A stretch of DNA of 64,000 nt from Eurosta solidaginis (GCF_040869045.1 NC_090321.1:136329689-136393688), one strand, 5' to 3'. Shown: positions 1 through 12,880, counted from the stretch's first letter. Numbers and translations are program-made. Notes: a model not told the origin generated them from the letters alone.

Positions 1-734
1 GAGAGACTTCGAAATAAAATGAAATATTGAGAATTCGGTTTCGATAAACATATTCGTATGTAGGCTAATAGATATGATGTAAGGAACAGTTTAGGTATGT
101 TAACATATACATAGATATACGTAAATACATATCGCACAAAATAATAAATAAAAACAAAAAAGAATGAAATTAAAGTTTAGCGTAGTACCTACTAGAGATA
201 GGAACAAATGACATCTATGATTGAACAAACATTAATTAAAATTTAAGGATTTGTAAAAAAAAAAAATGAAGGTTTAACTTCTATTGGACCTTTTTCGCAG
301 GGGTAATGGTGAGTATAAGTGGGCCAAGAGAACAAATATTACCATTATTTTAGCAGGTTGGGTGGGTGTAGACGGAAGGGCAACGACAGCTTAGCCTTCC
401 ATCTCTGCCGGAAGAACCCAAACGATGCAACGATGGAAGTTTTGTGTTAGTTAACCCTGTTCTTTCTATTTCCGTAGTAAATTTGATACATTCTTTTGGT
501 TATTGTTCGATTTGGATGAGTAGCTTAACCCTTCGACGTCCTCAAAATTAAATCTTTTTTGTAAATTTCTGTTTGATTTTTTTATGAGAAACCGAGATAA
601 AAGTCAATGTGTAGGAGCAAGACATCATTACATACTTTACCTTACCTATAAGGGAATTTTCGTTTGCTCAAGTTCTTTTTAAATTACCGGGCGGAAAAAT
701 TTACCGGCAGCTCTCCGCCCTTTAAAATTTATTC

Positions 735-1112
735 TTAGGTTTAAATTAAAGCATAAAAAAAATTAGAACACTTTTAATGTGAACTTATTACAGTTTTCAT
801 GTGATGTTGCCGTATCTTCATCAAATGCAAGGTTTAATTTACAGGGAAGATAAGAAAATTGAAATCGTTAAAGTTGAATTTAAAGTGAGGAATAATTTAT
901 CTGTTCGGTAAGTTAATTGAGCTTTGTTAGGTGGATGAGAAAACGGCCATTAGGCGCAATAATATATTCTGTGCTTAGGTTTAAATTAAAGCATGTCATG
1001 TCAAGCTTAAAAGTATGCAGCAAAAAAAGCAGTACACTTTTAATGTGAACGTATTACCGTATTAATGTGACGTTGCCATATCTAAATCAAATGCAAGCTT
1101 TTTTTACAGGGC
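735..1112. repeat. Two-copy direct repeat, about 125-140 bp each
   Basis: The segment at about 735-855 (AGGTTTAAATTAAAGCAT, then CACTTTTAATGTGAAC, GATGTTGCCGTATCT and TCAAATGCAAG) recurs at about 975-1112 in the same order, with a roughly 20-bp insertion and scattered substitutions. About 120 bp of other sequence separate the copies. This is a local segmental duplication or two copies of a short unidentified repeat. Confidence 0.75.
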
Positions 1113-1409
1113 ACAGCTAGGGTTGTGAGATATTGACCAAAAAGTGGACCCGGGGAACCCTATGATGTGTTTGTAAAATATGGGTATAAATAATAATAAT
1201 AAACCCAACGGATAAATACCCTCCAAAGCCCGCCCAACCGACACGAGGGGCGCATCCGCACGGCGCACCGATTTTCTTTTTGCCGAGTTGTTGATAGGCG
1301 GAGGTTGTTAAGCGTTGAGATCTAAAACTACTCAGCTACAGAATAAATATCATCAGCTGAGTATTATACATAACACTTGGAAATAAAACATATACTACAT
1401 AGTTAAAGA

Positions 1410-3110
1410 TTTATTTTTATTTTTTTTTTTTTTTTTTGTTACGAGTTAAGACAGAATAGGACAGTTTTCTTTATAGTAAAAAGTGAATTTGTTATATCAA
1501 ACGAGTTCGAATGAGAGTTAAAATCACGACACAAACACCGAAAAGGTTCATTTGCCTAGCATTTATCTACGACTTGCGAGAGTTGGAAGATTGATAAGCT
1601 TTAACCGACTAGTATAAGGTGGAAGATTATACCCAGAGTCCCAATGAAAATTCCTTAAAGAAAAAAAGTAAAAATTGCTTCTGTATTGACTATAGTCTAT
1701 CTGCATGAACTTGATATCGCGGATTCCAGACTATTGATCCGTATTCTAGTATCGGTCTAACTAATGTGGTAAAAAGGGCTTTAGTTACATAAGGGTCACT
1801 AAATTCTTTAGACCATCGTTTCACGAATGATAGAACACATCTAGCCTTATTGACAGTAGTCTAATATGAAGGTTGAAACTAAGTTTAGCAACCATGGTGA
1901 CTCCTAAGTCAACAAAATAATTTACTGATGCAATACAAAAATTATTAATTACGTAAGAGGCTGCTGGCAAAGATCTTCGAGAGAGGCACACGAATTTACA
2001 TTTATTGAGATTCAGCGGGATTGAGTTTGCGTTGCACCAAGCAACTAAGCAGTTTAAATCCGCTTGAAGCAAGGGACGTTCATCAATAGTTTTACATCAT
2101 CAGCATACATTAAAATTTTGGAATATTTTATTGTGGTACAGATATCATTAATAAATAGCAAGAACAGAATAGGACCGGGATGGCTACCTTGTGGGACGCC
2201 AGAGGGAACATTAATAACTTTTTAAAGAGTATTTTTAAAAATTACTTTTTGCATTCTACCGCAGAGATACAAAGAGATCCACTGGGTGAGACCAGGTTGG
2301 AAGCCAAGTCGATCAAGCTTGTGGATAAGCAGTGAGTGGGAAACTTTATCAAATTCTTTACTGAAATCACTGTATATAACATCGGTGTGAAGATTTTCTC
2401 AAAATCCATTAGAAACATGAGTTGTGAATTCAAGTAGTTTAGTAATGGTAGATTTGCCTTTACAGAACCCGTGTTGGGAATCTGTAATCAACGTAGAAAT
2501 GGAAAATGTTAGCTGATTAGTAACAATGGCTTCAAATACCTTTGGGATGGCAGACAATCTTGCAATTCCTCGATAATTTTCTACACATGATCTACTGCCG
2601 TTTTTATGAAGGAGTATAAGAAAAGATTCCTTCCAAGCAGCAGGAAAAACACCATGTTTTAGGGACATATTGAATAAGTCAGTTAGGGGCTGATAAATAT
2701 GTTCAGCGCATTTTTTAAGAAAACAAGTTGGAATAAGGTCAGGACCGTATTTGTAAGATTCCTTCAAAGACGTTAAATGTGAAAAAAACCTCCTCAGGAG
2801 ATATTGCTGGAATTTTAATTGCGTTAACTGATTTAAGTTGATAGGGGTATTCATTAGACAACGAAATAGATTCAGCGGAATAGTTGGAATTGAAAAATTG
2901 TGCAAAGAAGTTGGTAATATTTTGATCGTCGCTAGAGAAATCATCACGGTATTTCATACCAGAAGGAAACCCTTTAACCCTACGTTTAGAGTTTACCAAA
3001 TCATAGAAAGCTTTCGGATTGCAAGTTATTTTATTTTTCATCGTACAGAGATAGGTATTGTAACACTTCCAAAATATTTATAACGCAATATAGAGTACGG
3101 GGTATTTTTC
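1410..3110 (-). pseudogene. Degenerate CR1/Jockey-type non-LTR retrotransposon (reverse transcriptase part)
   Basis: Read on the minus strand, several frames assemble into a non-LTR reverse transcriptase: YGPDLIPTCFLKKCAEHI, FPAAWKESFLILLHKNGS, VENYRGIARLSAIPKVFE, TDSQHGFCKGKSTITKLLEF, then VIYSDFSKEFDKVSHSLL, VPSGVPQGSHPGPILFLLF and MYADDVKLL (catalytic YADD kept), and LFTTLVRPILEYGSIVWNP in the thumb region. At least three frameshifts or stops separate the blocks, so it is inactive. The upstream endonuclease and ORF1 are missing, the usual 5' truncation of target-primed insertions. An A-rich tract (T-rich on +, about 1413-1438) is the likely 3' tail. It lies antisense to RyR. It may belong to the same broad group as the element at 62170-64000, but no shared segment allows comparison. 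Confidence 0.85.
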
Positions 3111-4019
3111 GTAATCCTGGGTGACTTGGTTTGTGTGTATGGTAGTTTTGAGCGGCCAGCTGTTAATTTCGCTAACTGTTAAGGTTTACAATGGGTAGTG
3201 CTTTGCAAACATGTTAAATCTCTATCCCTATCTGGATCACGCTGTATTGGAAAGCGAGGATAGTAATATGTATATACTCCGCTGCTTATTTCCCTTTTAT
3301 TCAGGTTTAAATCACACATTTTCATTGTCGCGTCCGTAACCCAGGACTCTAAATTAGTTTTAAAAAAGTCTACAGTTAAATTTACTAGTACTTTTAACCG
3401 GGAATGCTTAAAGCCAGTGTGCATATATGCGAGAAACACTGTAACTCAATTCCACTTCGTCCTTGCCAAAGGCAGTTTTCAGTGATAGCTTAGTTGGCGT
3501 TGTGCAAACGCTAGAGCTAATTCTGTGCTGGATTCGATTCACGTTTCGAGGAAGGGAAAATTTTCTAAGTCCCAAAAATACAAAGTATATTGAAAATTAC
3601 CTTTGGAAGGACCTAACTAGAGTAAGCTAGTTTCTAGCAACATTTTATAAAAAAGACTTCATTTAATCACTTTTAAAACACTTTCGCGATTCCGCCGCCA
3701 AAGTCACTGACGATAAGATTTTTTTAGCAATAGGCGATAATTTCGATGGCTGATTTTAAGACTTTCGAAGTTTACATTTGACATACGATTTTACATTATT
3801 TCACTTTTGAATGGGCTAGCCGATCTATGTATATGGATTGGCTCGTGTTTATATATTTTTCATATTTTGTTTTGAATTAAAGTTTCCCACATTTACAATA
3901 CGATAGCGTACGATTCTGTCGATAGTTTTGCAGCTCCACTGTCACGTAGCGCCGCCACAGTATATATACACTCTGTATAAATATGTATGAAAACTTCCCC
4001 ATTTTTTTTTTTTTTTTAG

Positions 4020-4457
4020 CATTCGGCCTAATATATTTGTTGGACGCGTTGATGGCTCTGCAATGTACCAAAAGTGGTACTTTGAAGTAATAATGGATCA
4101 TATTGAGCAGACTACACACATGATGCCACATTTGAGAATAGGCTGGGCCAACACATCGGGTTATGTTCCATACCCAGGAGGAGGCAAAAAGTGGGGAGGC
4201 AATGGAGTTGGCGATGATTTGTACTCTTTCGGTTTTGATGGAGCTTATTTATGGACTGGTGGCCGACGTACTTTGGTTGTTGACCACATACCTGAAGAAC
4301 CTTTTATACGGAAAGGAGATGTTATTTGTGTCACAATAGACCTATCAATCCCTATTATAACATTTTCCTTCAACGGTAGTAAAGTTCGCGGCTGTTTCCG
4401 AGACTTTAATTTGGACGGAATGTTCTTTCCTGTTATGAGTTGCTCCTCAAAACTCAG
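4020..4457 (+). CDS. RyR: Ryanodine receptor, internal exon: first SPRY domain
   Basis: Ryanodine receptors are tetrameric calcium-release channels of the endoplasmic/sarcoplasmic reticulum. This exon encodes most of the first SPRY domain in the cytosolic N-terminal third. The reading begins [12 protein letters not shown], followed by the SPRY hallmarks [47 protein letters not shown] and DGMFFPV. A long T-tract precedes the AG acceptor at 4018-4019 and the donor GTGAGT follows 4457. The exon is 438 bp; its first base is the third base of a codon, and it ends with two bases (AG) of a split codon that is completed as Ser by the exon at 6381. No stop or frameshift interrupts it. Preceding exons lie outside the window. 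Confidence 0.95.
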
Positions 4458-6380
4458 GTGAGTTTCAAGTATAATACCATATTTTTTAACAATTATACTT
4501 TTGAGCGAATGTGCAAACGATTTTTTCTCTGCCCGTTCATTTTTGGATAACCGAAGTTGGATAACGAAATTTGAAACAGCAGTAAAAGTATGTAATAAAA
4601 GAAAACATTTTATCGGAAATTTTTCCATTCATTTTTTTCTACTTTTCTTAAGTCTAAAAAGGTAAATTTTTTGTGATTTTAAGCGATTCTAAATATTTCC
4701 TATACACGAAACCTTCCTTACTCAACATTTTCAAAATTGTGCGCTTTTTAATCAAAATCAAAAGGTCGCCTCGAATGAAAAATGGTCTTTGCCACCTTAT
4801 ATTTTCGGAGAGGTTTCAATTAAGCTGCATTTTAATAGAGACTTAGCCTTCAATACTGGTCCTGGTTTTCGAAATATACCTTCTACCTAAATGTAATAAC
4901 GAAAAGGTTTTTTTATTAAACATTTTAAATCACAAAAAAATTTTTATTACAAAATGGATTTGAAACTTTTTAATATAAAGAAGTTTTTATTGAATTGGTT
5001 AGAAATTAAAGAAAAAAGAGGTTTTCGGGATTACCTTTAGGACGATATCTACATCTCGAAAACCCTAACCAGTATAGAAAATCCGAGCTCATATAAAAAC
5101 GTAGGGCACCGGAAACTAATTTTCACGATGGTAAAGCTACAACTTCATGATCTTCCTTCAGCATTGCATTTTTTTAAATATATAGATTTACTGCTCATTA
5201 ATTACCTCAAATTATTAGTTTGAGAATTACGGAACAGTAAGTAGTTGCATGTTTTCAAAAAGTTGGCCTTTTAAATATATGTAGCAGAGCTATTTTTCAC
5301 TAGTCTGAAACGGGTGGAGAAAAAGAGACAAGGCTCTGCGAAGCTTGTCATAGTTATTATAACGCCTTAGCCATAACCACAATTTTACTTAATCATACAC
5401 ATTGCCATCGACGTCGTCGAAACATATTCTACCGAAAAAAAAAATATTCAAGAAGTGAATCAATTCACCAACTCAAATATTTATTAGTTATCGATATGAT
5501 GAAAAACAAAAAACCAGTTAGTTGGTTATGACAAGGGCGTTGTTGTATGGCTGTTTTATATAGATACCAAAATGGCAAGTTTGCCAGAGATTATACTTTT
5601 CATACTTGGTTACTGTATTGTTCATACTAGGGATGTTACGGAAGTTTATTGGAACCGGAATCGTAATCGGGTTTTTCGAAATTGCCTTGTCAGAATCGGG
5701 AGTCAAGGCAGGGTACAAAAGGGACATATGTAGCTAATTGCTATCAGATGTTCCAATAAAGTAATGCAGTTTAGTCACAAGTTAAAATTGGTATTATGAC
5801 TAGCGAAGATATTTTTTGTGTTTTGCACGGATATACTTTTTGGTCTTGAAACACTAGTGTTGGACCCACCCAGGGTAGTTTTTTAAAGGCGCGGCCGAAA
5901 GCCGTTAATGCGGAAAGGTGTTCTGCGCAAAAATACTAATGACTCACCCCCTGTTTTAAAGCGATTAGGTTTAATTTTTCGTAAATTTTCGACTTCCGTT
6001 TTCGGATCCGTAATCCTGGGTCCAATACGCGTCCTTTGACACGCCTCAATGCGGTCGTATATTATTACCAAATACGCTTACATTTGCATTTACACTAGTA
6101 TATTTTCTGTTAAATTTTTAAATCGATTTTCCAATAAATAGAAATCGACCTGTTAAAATCCAAATTGAAGAACCTATCAAAAATTATTGAAAGTATACCA
6201 CCAGTGACAATTGTTGACAGTTAAAAAGTTAACCCCTAAAAGTATACCCATTTGAAACACAGAAGTTCACGGCAATCGAAGTTTATAACGAGTCGGAATC
6301 GAATTTCAGTAGCATCCCTAGTCCAGACATATAAACATATGAAGTATCTGAAATATGAGTCTATATAAACATATATTTAG
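4458..6380 (+). other. RyR intron, 1.9 kb
   Basis: This intron lies between the SPRY1 exon and the first RYR-repeat exon, with GTGAGT donor and TTTAG acceptor. It holds one terminal-inverted-repeat element at 5627-6321. The remainder (4458-5626) is AT-rich and I see no gene or recognisable repeat there. Confidence 0.9.
5627..6321. mobile_element. TIR element / MITE, about 695 bp
   Basis: The left end reads CTAGGGATGTTACGGAAG and the reverse complement of the right end reads CTAGGGATGCTACTGAAAT, giving imperfect terminal inverted repeats of nearly 30 bp that continue with GGAACCGG / GATTCCG. No convincing target-site duplication is visible. The interior includes a GC-richer patch near 5886-6060 and no transposase. 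It is probably a non-autonomous DNA transposon; superfamily not determined. Confidence 0.6.
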
Positions 6381-6800
6381 TTGCCGGTTTCTATTTGGCG
6401 GTGATCATGGACGCTTGAAATATGCCCCACCACCAGGCTTTTCTCCTCTAGTGCAGTGTTTGATGCCACATCAGAATCTTAGCTTGGATCCCTGTTTTTA
6501 CTTTGGAAACTTGTATAAGAACGTTCTAGCTGGTCCATGGCTTATTGAAGATGACACTGCATTTGTACCTAATCCAGTTGATACAACAGGTATAACACTT
6601 CCATCGTCCGTTGACCAAATAAAGGAAAAGCTTGCGGAAAACATACATGAAATGTGGGCGTTGAATAAAATAGAGGCGGGCTGGTCTTGGGGAGAACAGA
6701 GAGATGACTACCACCGAATACATCCATGCCTCACACAATTTGAGAAACTTCCACTTCCGGAACGAAAATATGATAGCCAGCTGGCTGTGCAAACTCTCAA
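6381..6800 (+). CDS. RyR: Ryanodine receptor, internal exon: end of SPRY1 and first RYR repeat
   Basis: This exon continues the channel's cytosolic domain. After completing the split Ser codon it reads [20 protein letters not shown], the conserved link leaving SPRY1. The first RYR repeat follows, with [36 protein letters not shown] and [11 protein letters not shown]. The acceptor is TTTAG at 6376-6380 and the donor GTAAGA starts at 6801. The exon is 420 bp and ends with two bases (AA), completed as Lys by the first base of the next exon, 31 kb downstream. The reading is intact. RYR repeats are found in ryanodine receptors and contribute to the peripheral cytosolic assembly. The identity is secure from colinear order with the exons at 4020 and 37785. 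Confidence 0.95.
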
Positions 6801-7685
6801 GTAAGAATAATTATCGTTTTAATAAAATGTATTTTAAATGTAAAAATCATTACAATCAACCATATGGCAGATCTTCCTCAATTTTGAAATTTTTACATCT
6901 ACCCAGTGATGAACAGTGACTTAAGTTGCACTGAAAAGGGGGAAAACTTAATATCTACGCCAAACTTTAATATATTTGTACAAAATTACTTAATTTCAAT
7001 ATGTGCCGTCGGATGACATATTTTCATATTTAAGATAAACTTCTCTTGAAAAATATTCGCAGTACAAAAATTCTAAAAAAACATTAAAAATAAAGAATAA
7101 TGTTTAGCCAACTAAGACTCACACTTTATTATACTAGATTTTAATGTACTGCATAGGTTGGTTAAAAAGATTGTGATTTCGTTAAAAAGTTTTGAGAGTT
7201 AATAAGGAAATGAAAAGTCTTTATGCAACTGCTAATACTTTTACTGATACCTACTTTTTTTCGTGGTTCTTTTATATTTTGTTACGAAAATTCCTTGAAT
7301 TTTTCAAAATTAAATAATTTCTTTGACAATAACTTAGCACTACATACTCTTTTTTTTTGTTTTTTTTTTTTGTACAAAAATTTTATATGAGAACAACAAT
7401 CAAGCACACACGACAGAATAGGAGAACTTTCGAATAGCCTAATTTTGCATTCTGTTAAAGGTCCTATTTATATACAATAAAGAAAATATAAAATTCTGCA
7501 AAATGATTCGTGCTTTGACAGGACTTGTTAAGCAAATATTAATTAAAATTATTAGCAAATACCTCTACCAGCAATAAATTGTCAAAATAACGATAAAGTA
7601 AACCGTAATTAAATTTTTTTTCTGCGGCTGTTGCGTAAAAACTAGTTTGAATGAAATTTTGTTTCTTGAACTACTTAGTAACACT

Positions 7686-10600
7686 CAGAGCTGTAAAATG
7701 ATTCAATCAATACAGTTATAAATCAAGACTGATTCATTTTACAAATATGATTGGTTGATTTCAAATAAGTTGTGAGTGAGTTTGAATGCGATTTCTTGTT
7801 TTCCATTCAAAAATTCCGTTAGTGATTGCATGACAGTAAAAACAGCATTCAGCTTGATTGTGAGTGCATCGAGAGCAGTGTCACTCACAAGTGATTGCAA
7901 AATTTGTTGATTGCAATCACCTTTTCATTCAGTTCCATTGAAAATTTCGTTTTCAGGGTTGATACTTTCGTACTTTTGATGGTTAACATATCTGTGATTG
8001 GTTTGAAGTTGTCAAAATAGTTATAAATAACCGGACTGCCATATTTCATTTAAAACATTATGTTTGATTCTAAAAAGTTTTATTCGGTGGATTTTGCTTC
8101 AAATGAATTAAACCCAATAAAATGTGCTTTAATTCCGATTGGAAGAAATCAGACATACGAATTCCAAAGACAAAAAATTCAAAAAACTAAATTGGAATAT
8201 AATATTGCTTACAACAAAATAATATTTAGTCATAAGGTCCAAAATTGGCTTCCGCATTCAATAACTACGATGACTCTGACTCAATGTTTTGACATTTTGT
8301 ATTTTAATAAAGTTCTTTACTGTTTTCTATTAAATTAAGCATTATTTTTAAAGGAGGTTAATGGAAATCAATTGCCACATAAAATGTGTATTATATAAAG
8401 TGCATTTCAATGGTGTTCTTGCACAGTGTTTCATTATAGAACAAAGTCTAAACAAATTCGGGGTGATACGATACATAAAATGAAAGTTTTGGAGTGTGCT
8501 ACATTGGATGTGGAATAACTCTGAGGACCCACGTTATATATATGTTTATGTCAATATAATTAAATATTTAATATCGTGAATTACACATGTATTTAATTTT
8601 ATGAATCGAAGGGAAAGCGAAAATTTTAGTTTAATTTATGACTTACAAAAAATGTTTATTGGAGTGACCGATTAACAACGTCAGGCGAAATTCGTATATT
8701 TTCGTCCTTTAACGGGAGTCCTAGGAAACCTGCAGTTTCAACAGGGATGGATATAGTGAAAAGGGGTGTTAGAGGCGTCGGTTCTACATTTCAATTAAAG
8801 AGATGCTTGGTGTCATGTGGGGATAAGTTGCAGGCAGGACATACATTTTATATGTCGCGGTTTATTCTGAATAGGTAAAAGTTTAACCTGTAACAGTATC
8901 CAGATCGAAGTTAAGATAGAGTGACGCGCGTCTCCATAGCGAGATTGTTTTCCTCTTCTGCGGCTTCAGTATATTTATCTTTACGAGAGGGGTTCGCCGG
9001 GGAAATTTCTGGCATAGAGGTCCGAAGACTTTTTGTGGTTATCTTTGAGGACCTGTTTATATTTTTCTTCTACATACGTCTGAGTTCTCAGGCGCCGTAT
9101 TGCCTCATAATATTTGCGGCGATGATTTCTTAAACCCCTGGAAGGCGGGGCCTCTTTAATCCGTTGTCTGTTGGGTTGCCCAGGTTTCTGGTATTCAGCA
9201 AACACTGTTTATTCAGCATTTCGTTTCTCTCCCTAACAACGATTCTGAAAACAGTGTGTTGACAGGCCTGTAGATTCTTCCACTGAGTATCCTTTACGCT
9301 TGGCGACCGTATCGGGGAGGCGTAGCATGGAAGCGGCCGGTCAACTGCTTTGTAAATGGTAATGAGCGTCCCTTTATCCCTACCCCAAGTGCTGACGGCA
9401 AAATATTTGAAGACTTTATTACGGCTCTGAATTAAGGTACAATTGCGGATGTATTTTCGCGATCCTGATCGAACGTCACACTCAGTATTTTCGGGTGTAA
9501 GACTATCGGTAGCGTTACGCCATCTGCGTGGATGTCCAATACGGTCGACATTTGCCGTGTCCATGTTGCGTATAAGGTCCCCGATGATTTGGTCTTTGAC
9601 AATTTCAGGTTTCGCGAGGCGAAAAAACTGGAGAGATCAGGGATGTAGTTTTTTATTTTATTACATAGCTCATCGATGGTTGGGCCGGGATCTGTAGCCA
9701 TTATCGTGAATTCGTCGGCGGGGGATACAATGGTAACTCCTTTGTTTAATTCTTCTTGGTTTAGATGTTGCGTTCCTGAATTGCACCGATACTTACCTAC
9801 CAGATAATTTGCGGTGCATCTTTTGAAACTTGGAGGAAGGGAAACTTTTTGAGAGTTTTGATTAATCTATGTTCTTCGATAGTTTCAACAAAAAATAAAC
9901 CGTCAATACTATCGATTGTTACAAGTTACAAAGTTCCACCTTCCACCATTTTGATCTACTACAAGCTGTTTTTTATTTTTCATATTTGTCGAATTTGCTA
10001 CACTGTGATAGCAGGAGAACGGTCGTGCTTTTTACTGTCAAAAACAAGAGAAAAAATTAAATATAAAAAATTCTAATTATTTGACAACCCAATAAGCATT
10101 TTTATCAATGTTAATTTAGAATTCATTTGAGAGCTAACCTTATTCTTAAATCTCCTACGTTATTTAGTTTTCAAGTACACCTAAAATCACAGTAACACCA
10201 ATTTTACACAGAAGTTTAATGGAACCATAATCTAACTTTTTAAATATAACGTTTTTATCAAAAAATAGTTAAAAGGGAAAGCACTTCGAATATAATTAAA
10301 ATAAAATGCATACTCAAATTTTCAAAAGTACTTCACCCAACCAAATATGTTTAAATTTTTTAAAAAGCCGCAAACTTTGCAGAAATAATAATTTGCATTT
10401 TCTTGGTGCTTTTATGAATATCATTAATTATATAATGAATCTTTAAATGAAAATGTTGTAACATTAACTATGAAATCTGAAACTCCAAGAAAACTGACTA
10501 TATTTTTGTATCTAAAAGCCTTTCAATAAAGCAATAATGAAATAATAATTTTAATGTTGTATTGAAGCTTTGTTCCAAATATAAAGTACCTTTAAAATTC

Positions 10601-12364
10601 ATTTCAATCAGTTAATTTTATTGAAGCAATCTTTTTCAAATTCTCTATTGGTTGAGTAAGGCCTTTTAGATGGATTTTTTCACAAACTGTATTTTCTCTC
10701 GAAAGTGTTCGCACAACAGTGCGCGTATTTATATATATGTACATTCAAGACACTATGATAGAGTTCTGTGGGTACACACTTCCATTTGCAAGGTTTCCCA
10801 CTTTTCCTAAAAGCGAAATATTAGCAACAAAAGCAACTGCATTAAATTCCAGTGATGTCGCTTCACTGGTTAAGGATGTAAAAAATTTAGTTGGATTTAG
10901 TTAACACTTCAGCAATAACAAGACTAGCAGCTATTCGAAGTTTCAGTAATGTGGATTTAGCGGTCCAGGAGTTAAGCGATATGGAAATACATTCTTTAGG
11001 GGAAGTGCCACATCCCCTTTCCCAATCCCGCCTGTTTTTCTAAAATGTTATAGTAGTGATGTTTTTCATCTAGCTGCCAGGTATTATTACCATCGCGTTA
11101 TTGCCTTCAGAGATATTTTTTTAAACGTTGCGCCCAAAACCAGTGCTGAAAAATTTGCGTGTGGGGTTCTATTCATTAAAAATTTAAGTGCTATTAGATT
11201 GGGTAAGTTTTTACTTTATACAAACTATATATGTATTTCATTTCTGGATATCTTGGGCAATATAATAAATAATGATGATAAAAATTTTGTTTATAGAGGT
11301 TTAAAATATTTCTAGTGTTTTAACTGACATTATCTGACTAAAGGATAAAAGTCAGGGGTATCTGTAAATTTGTAACAAATATATTTATAATAAAAAAAGC
11401 TTTTTTTTAGTAATTTATAACAAAATTCATAACTGGTTGGGTCCCTGGCGTGTACAAAAAATCTTAAAAAATTCAAGAATGTTTGTTTTTTACAAATAAG
11501 TGTCTCCTTCAAGAAAATTTCGATTTCGAATTTTGACACCTCTCCCAACATTCTTGGAGGTATTTTAGTATTCGACCGCCAATGTGATTTTCTCGTATTC
11601 TGCTATTGCAGTTGACGATATGATTGTATATACATGTGCATGCAAAGTGGCCCACAATAGATCGGCCAAAGTTCAAATATTTTCCGGAACGCCTGTCTCT
11701 AATGTTTCTTAAAAAAAAAACAAGCTGCAAATTAATGTTTGAGTTAACTTTCTGAACAAGTTTTTTTTCAAATGATGTAAAAGACAGATAATCAAATTGA
11801 GAATTAACATTTTCTTTCTTTCAGATATTTTGTTCCATTGTTTATTGCGAAAAAAGAAGTTAGTATGAAAGACAGGAATGTTCAACCTGCCGAAAATAAT
11901 ACTTTTTTTCTGTTTTACATTGCGCTTTTTCAAATTGTCATGTTTAACGCTATTGAGAAAGTTGTTTCAACTATTCTTATCCTGAAGAATGTTATAAACA
12001 TTTTTTTAATAAATTTTTAAATTTCAACTTTCATAAAAAGGAACTTAAATTTTTACACACTATTTTAGGGAGTATCTGAGCATTTTTTTAGCAAGTGATT
12101 GGTATTGAATGCATGACTTCACACATCAAAAATGTGAATTCACCTGAGTGCACTCATTGATTTCAGTATATTTATTTCTGCAGTTTGATTTAGCATTCTT
12201 TTCAATTGCATGCGGTGCTGAATGAAATCCTTATTTCTCAGCATATTTGCAGAATTCAAAAATTTAAAGCATAATTCTCGTATGAAGAAAAAATTGTGAA
12301 ATGCTGATTGTAGAAAAGCTCTAATTTCAATAATAATAAATGATTTAATTCTTCAACAGCTCTG
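7686..12364 (+). mobile_element. hAT DNA transposon, degenerate, 4.68 kb, with 8-bp target duplication
   Basis: The ends are inverted: CAGAGCTGTAAAATGATTC on the left and, reverse-complemented, CAGAGCTGTTGAAGAATT on the right. Both ends are flanked by the identical octamer GTAACACT (7678-7685 and 12365-12372), the 8-bp duplication typical of hAT insertion. Subterminal regions (7700-7920 and 12090-12230) are rich in TGATTGCA/TGAATGCA and CACTCA motifs, as in hAT transposase-binding regions. Near 11105-11206 the + strand reads APKTSAEKFACGVLFIKNL, resembling the hAT C-terminal dimerisation motif (P-x-TSA-x-E-R-x-FS). The rest of the transposase is eroded; an 8060-8338 reading (about 92 residues) may be an N-terminal remnant. 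A Jockey fragment (8640-9850) is inserted within it. Confidence 0.75.
8640..9850 (-). pseudogene. Jockey-type non-LTR fragment, reverse transcriptase C-terminal part
   Basis: Minus-strand frames give GPTIDELCNKIKNYIPDLSS, FFASRNLKLSKTKS, GVTLPIVLHPKILSVTF, STWGRDKGTLITIYKAVDRP and CYASPIRSP, then ERNEMLNKQCLLNTRNLGNP. The same series occurs in the copies at 29156-32500 and 60540-62160. The active-site segment reads SPADEFTIMA where the other two read SYADDSTIMA, so Tyr and the second catalytic Asp are both changed. Frameshifts separate the blocks. It is 5'-truncated near 9850 and its 3' part runs to about 8640, where the C-terminal region is eroded. It lies inside the hAT element 7686-12364, so it arrived later. 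Confidence 0.85.
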
Positions 12365-12599
12365 GTAACACTATATGCCATTGAATCAAAAGGTTGTACT
12401 TTTGATATATCGCCCAATTTAAAACAAAACTTTGAAGTGAAAAGATGGAAAACAATTCCGCATTTGAGAGGGAGGTAAAGAAAATGTCAGTGAATTATTT
12501 TTTTCGTCCAATTTTGAGCTTAATATGAAGAAAACAGATAATTTTAATTAAATTCTAATAAGTTTAAGCTGCAATTTTGCGTAGCGTGGCAGTGAAATT

Positions 12600-12880
12600 C
12601 ACCTTTCCTTTTTTAAACGGTTTTATTTAGACTTATTTTGTTTTTGGTTCCCAATATACATTATGGTTTTATTTAGCTTGACTTGTGAACTTAGCCGTTG
12701 TAAACGAATTTTCTACTTAAAATGTAAGTAACTTCCCGATAAGCTACAAGCTTGAAACTTGGAATATAGTTAAAAACAATGACAATGCAATAATAAGATA
12801 AAAAAAACTCCGAAAGGGTGTGCATGAATCGAAATATTTGAAAAGATCGTATTTGTGGTTCGATTTGGCAACATAATATG
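12600..12880 (+). repeat. Dispersed repeat, copy 1 (second copy at 32990-33210)
   Basis: Blocks such as TAAGTAACTTCCCGATAAG, CAAGCTTGAAACTTGGAATA and GATCGTATTTGTGGTTCGAT recur in the same order and strand at 32990-33210. Copy 1 contains an extra stretch between the second and third blocks. No open frame or terminal structure was seen; family unknown. Confidence 0.7.

Larger units (their letters stand above)
1..4019 (+). other. RyR intron (3' part), partial
   Basis: This is the intron preceding the SPRY1 exon; its 5' end is outside the window. It contains a direct duplication (about 735-1112), a short GC-rich patch near 1230-1290 and a degenerate non-LTR reverse transcriptase on the minus strand (1410-3110). 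I see no coding signal or repeat in 3110-4019 beyond the polypyrimidine tract directly before the acceptor. Confidence 0.8.
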
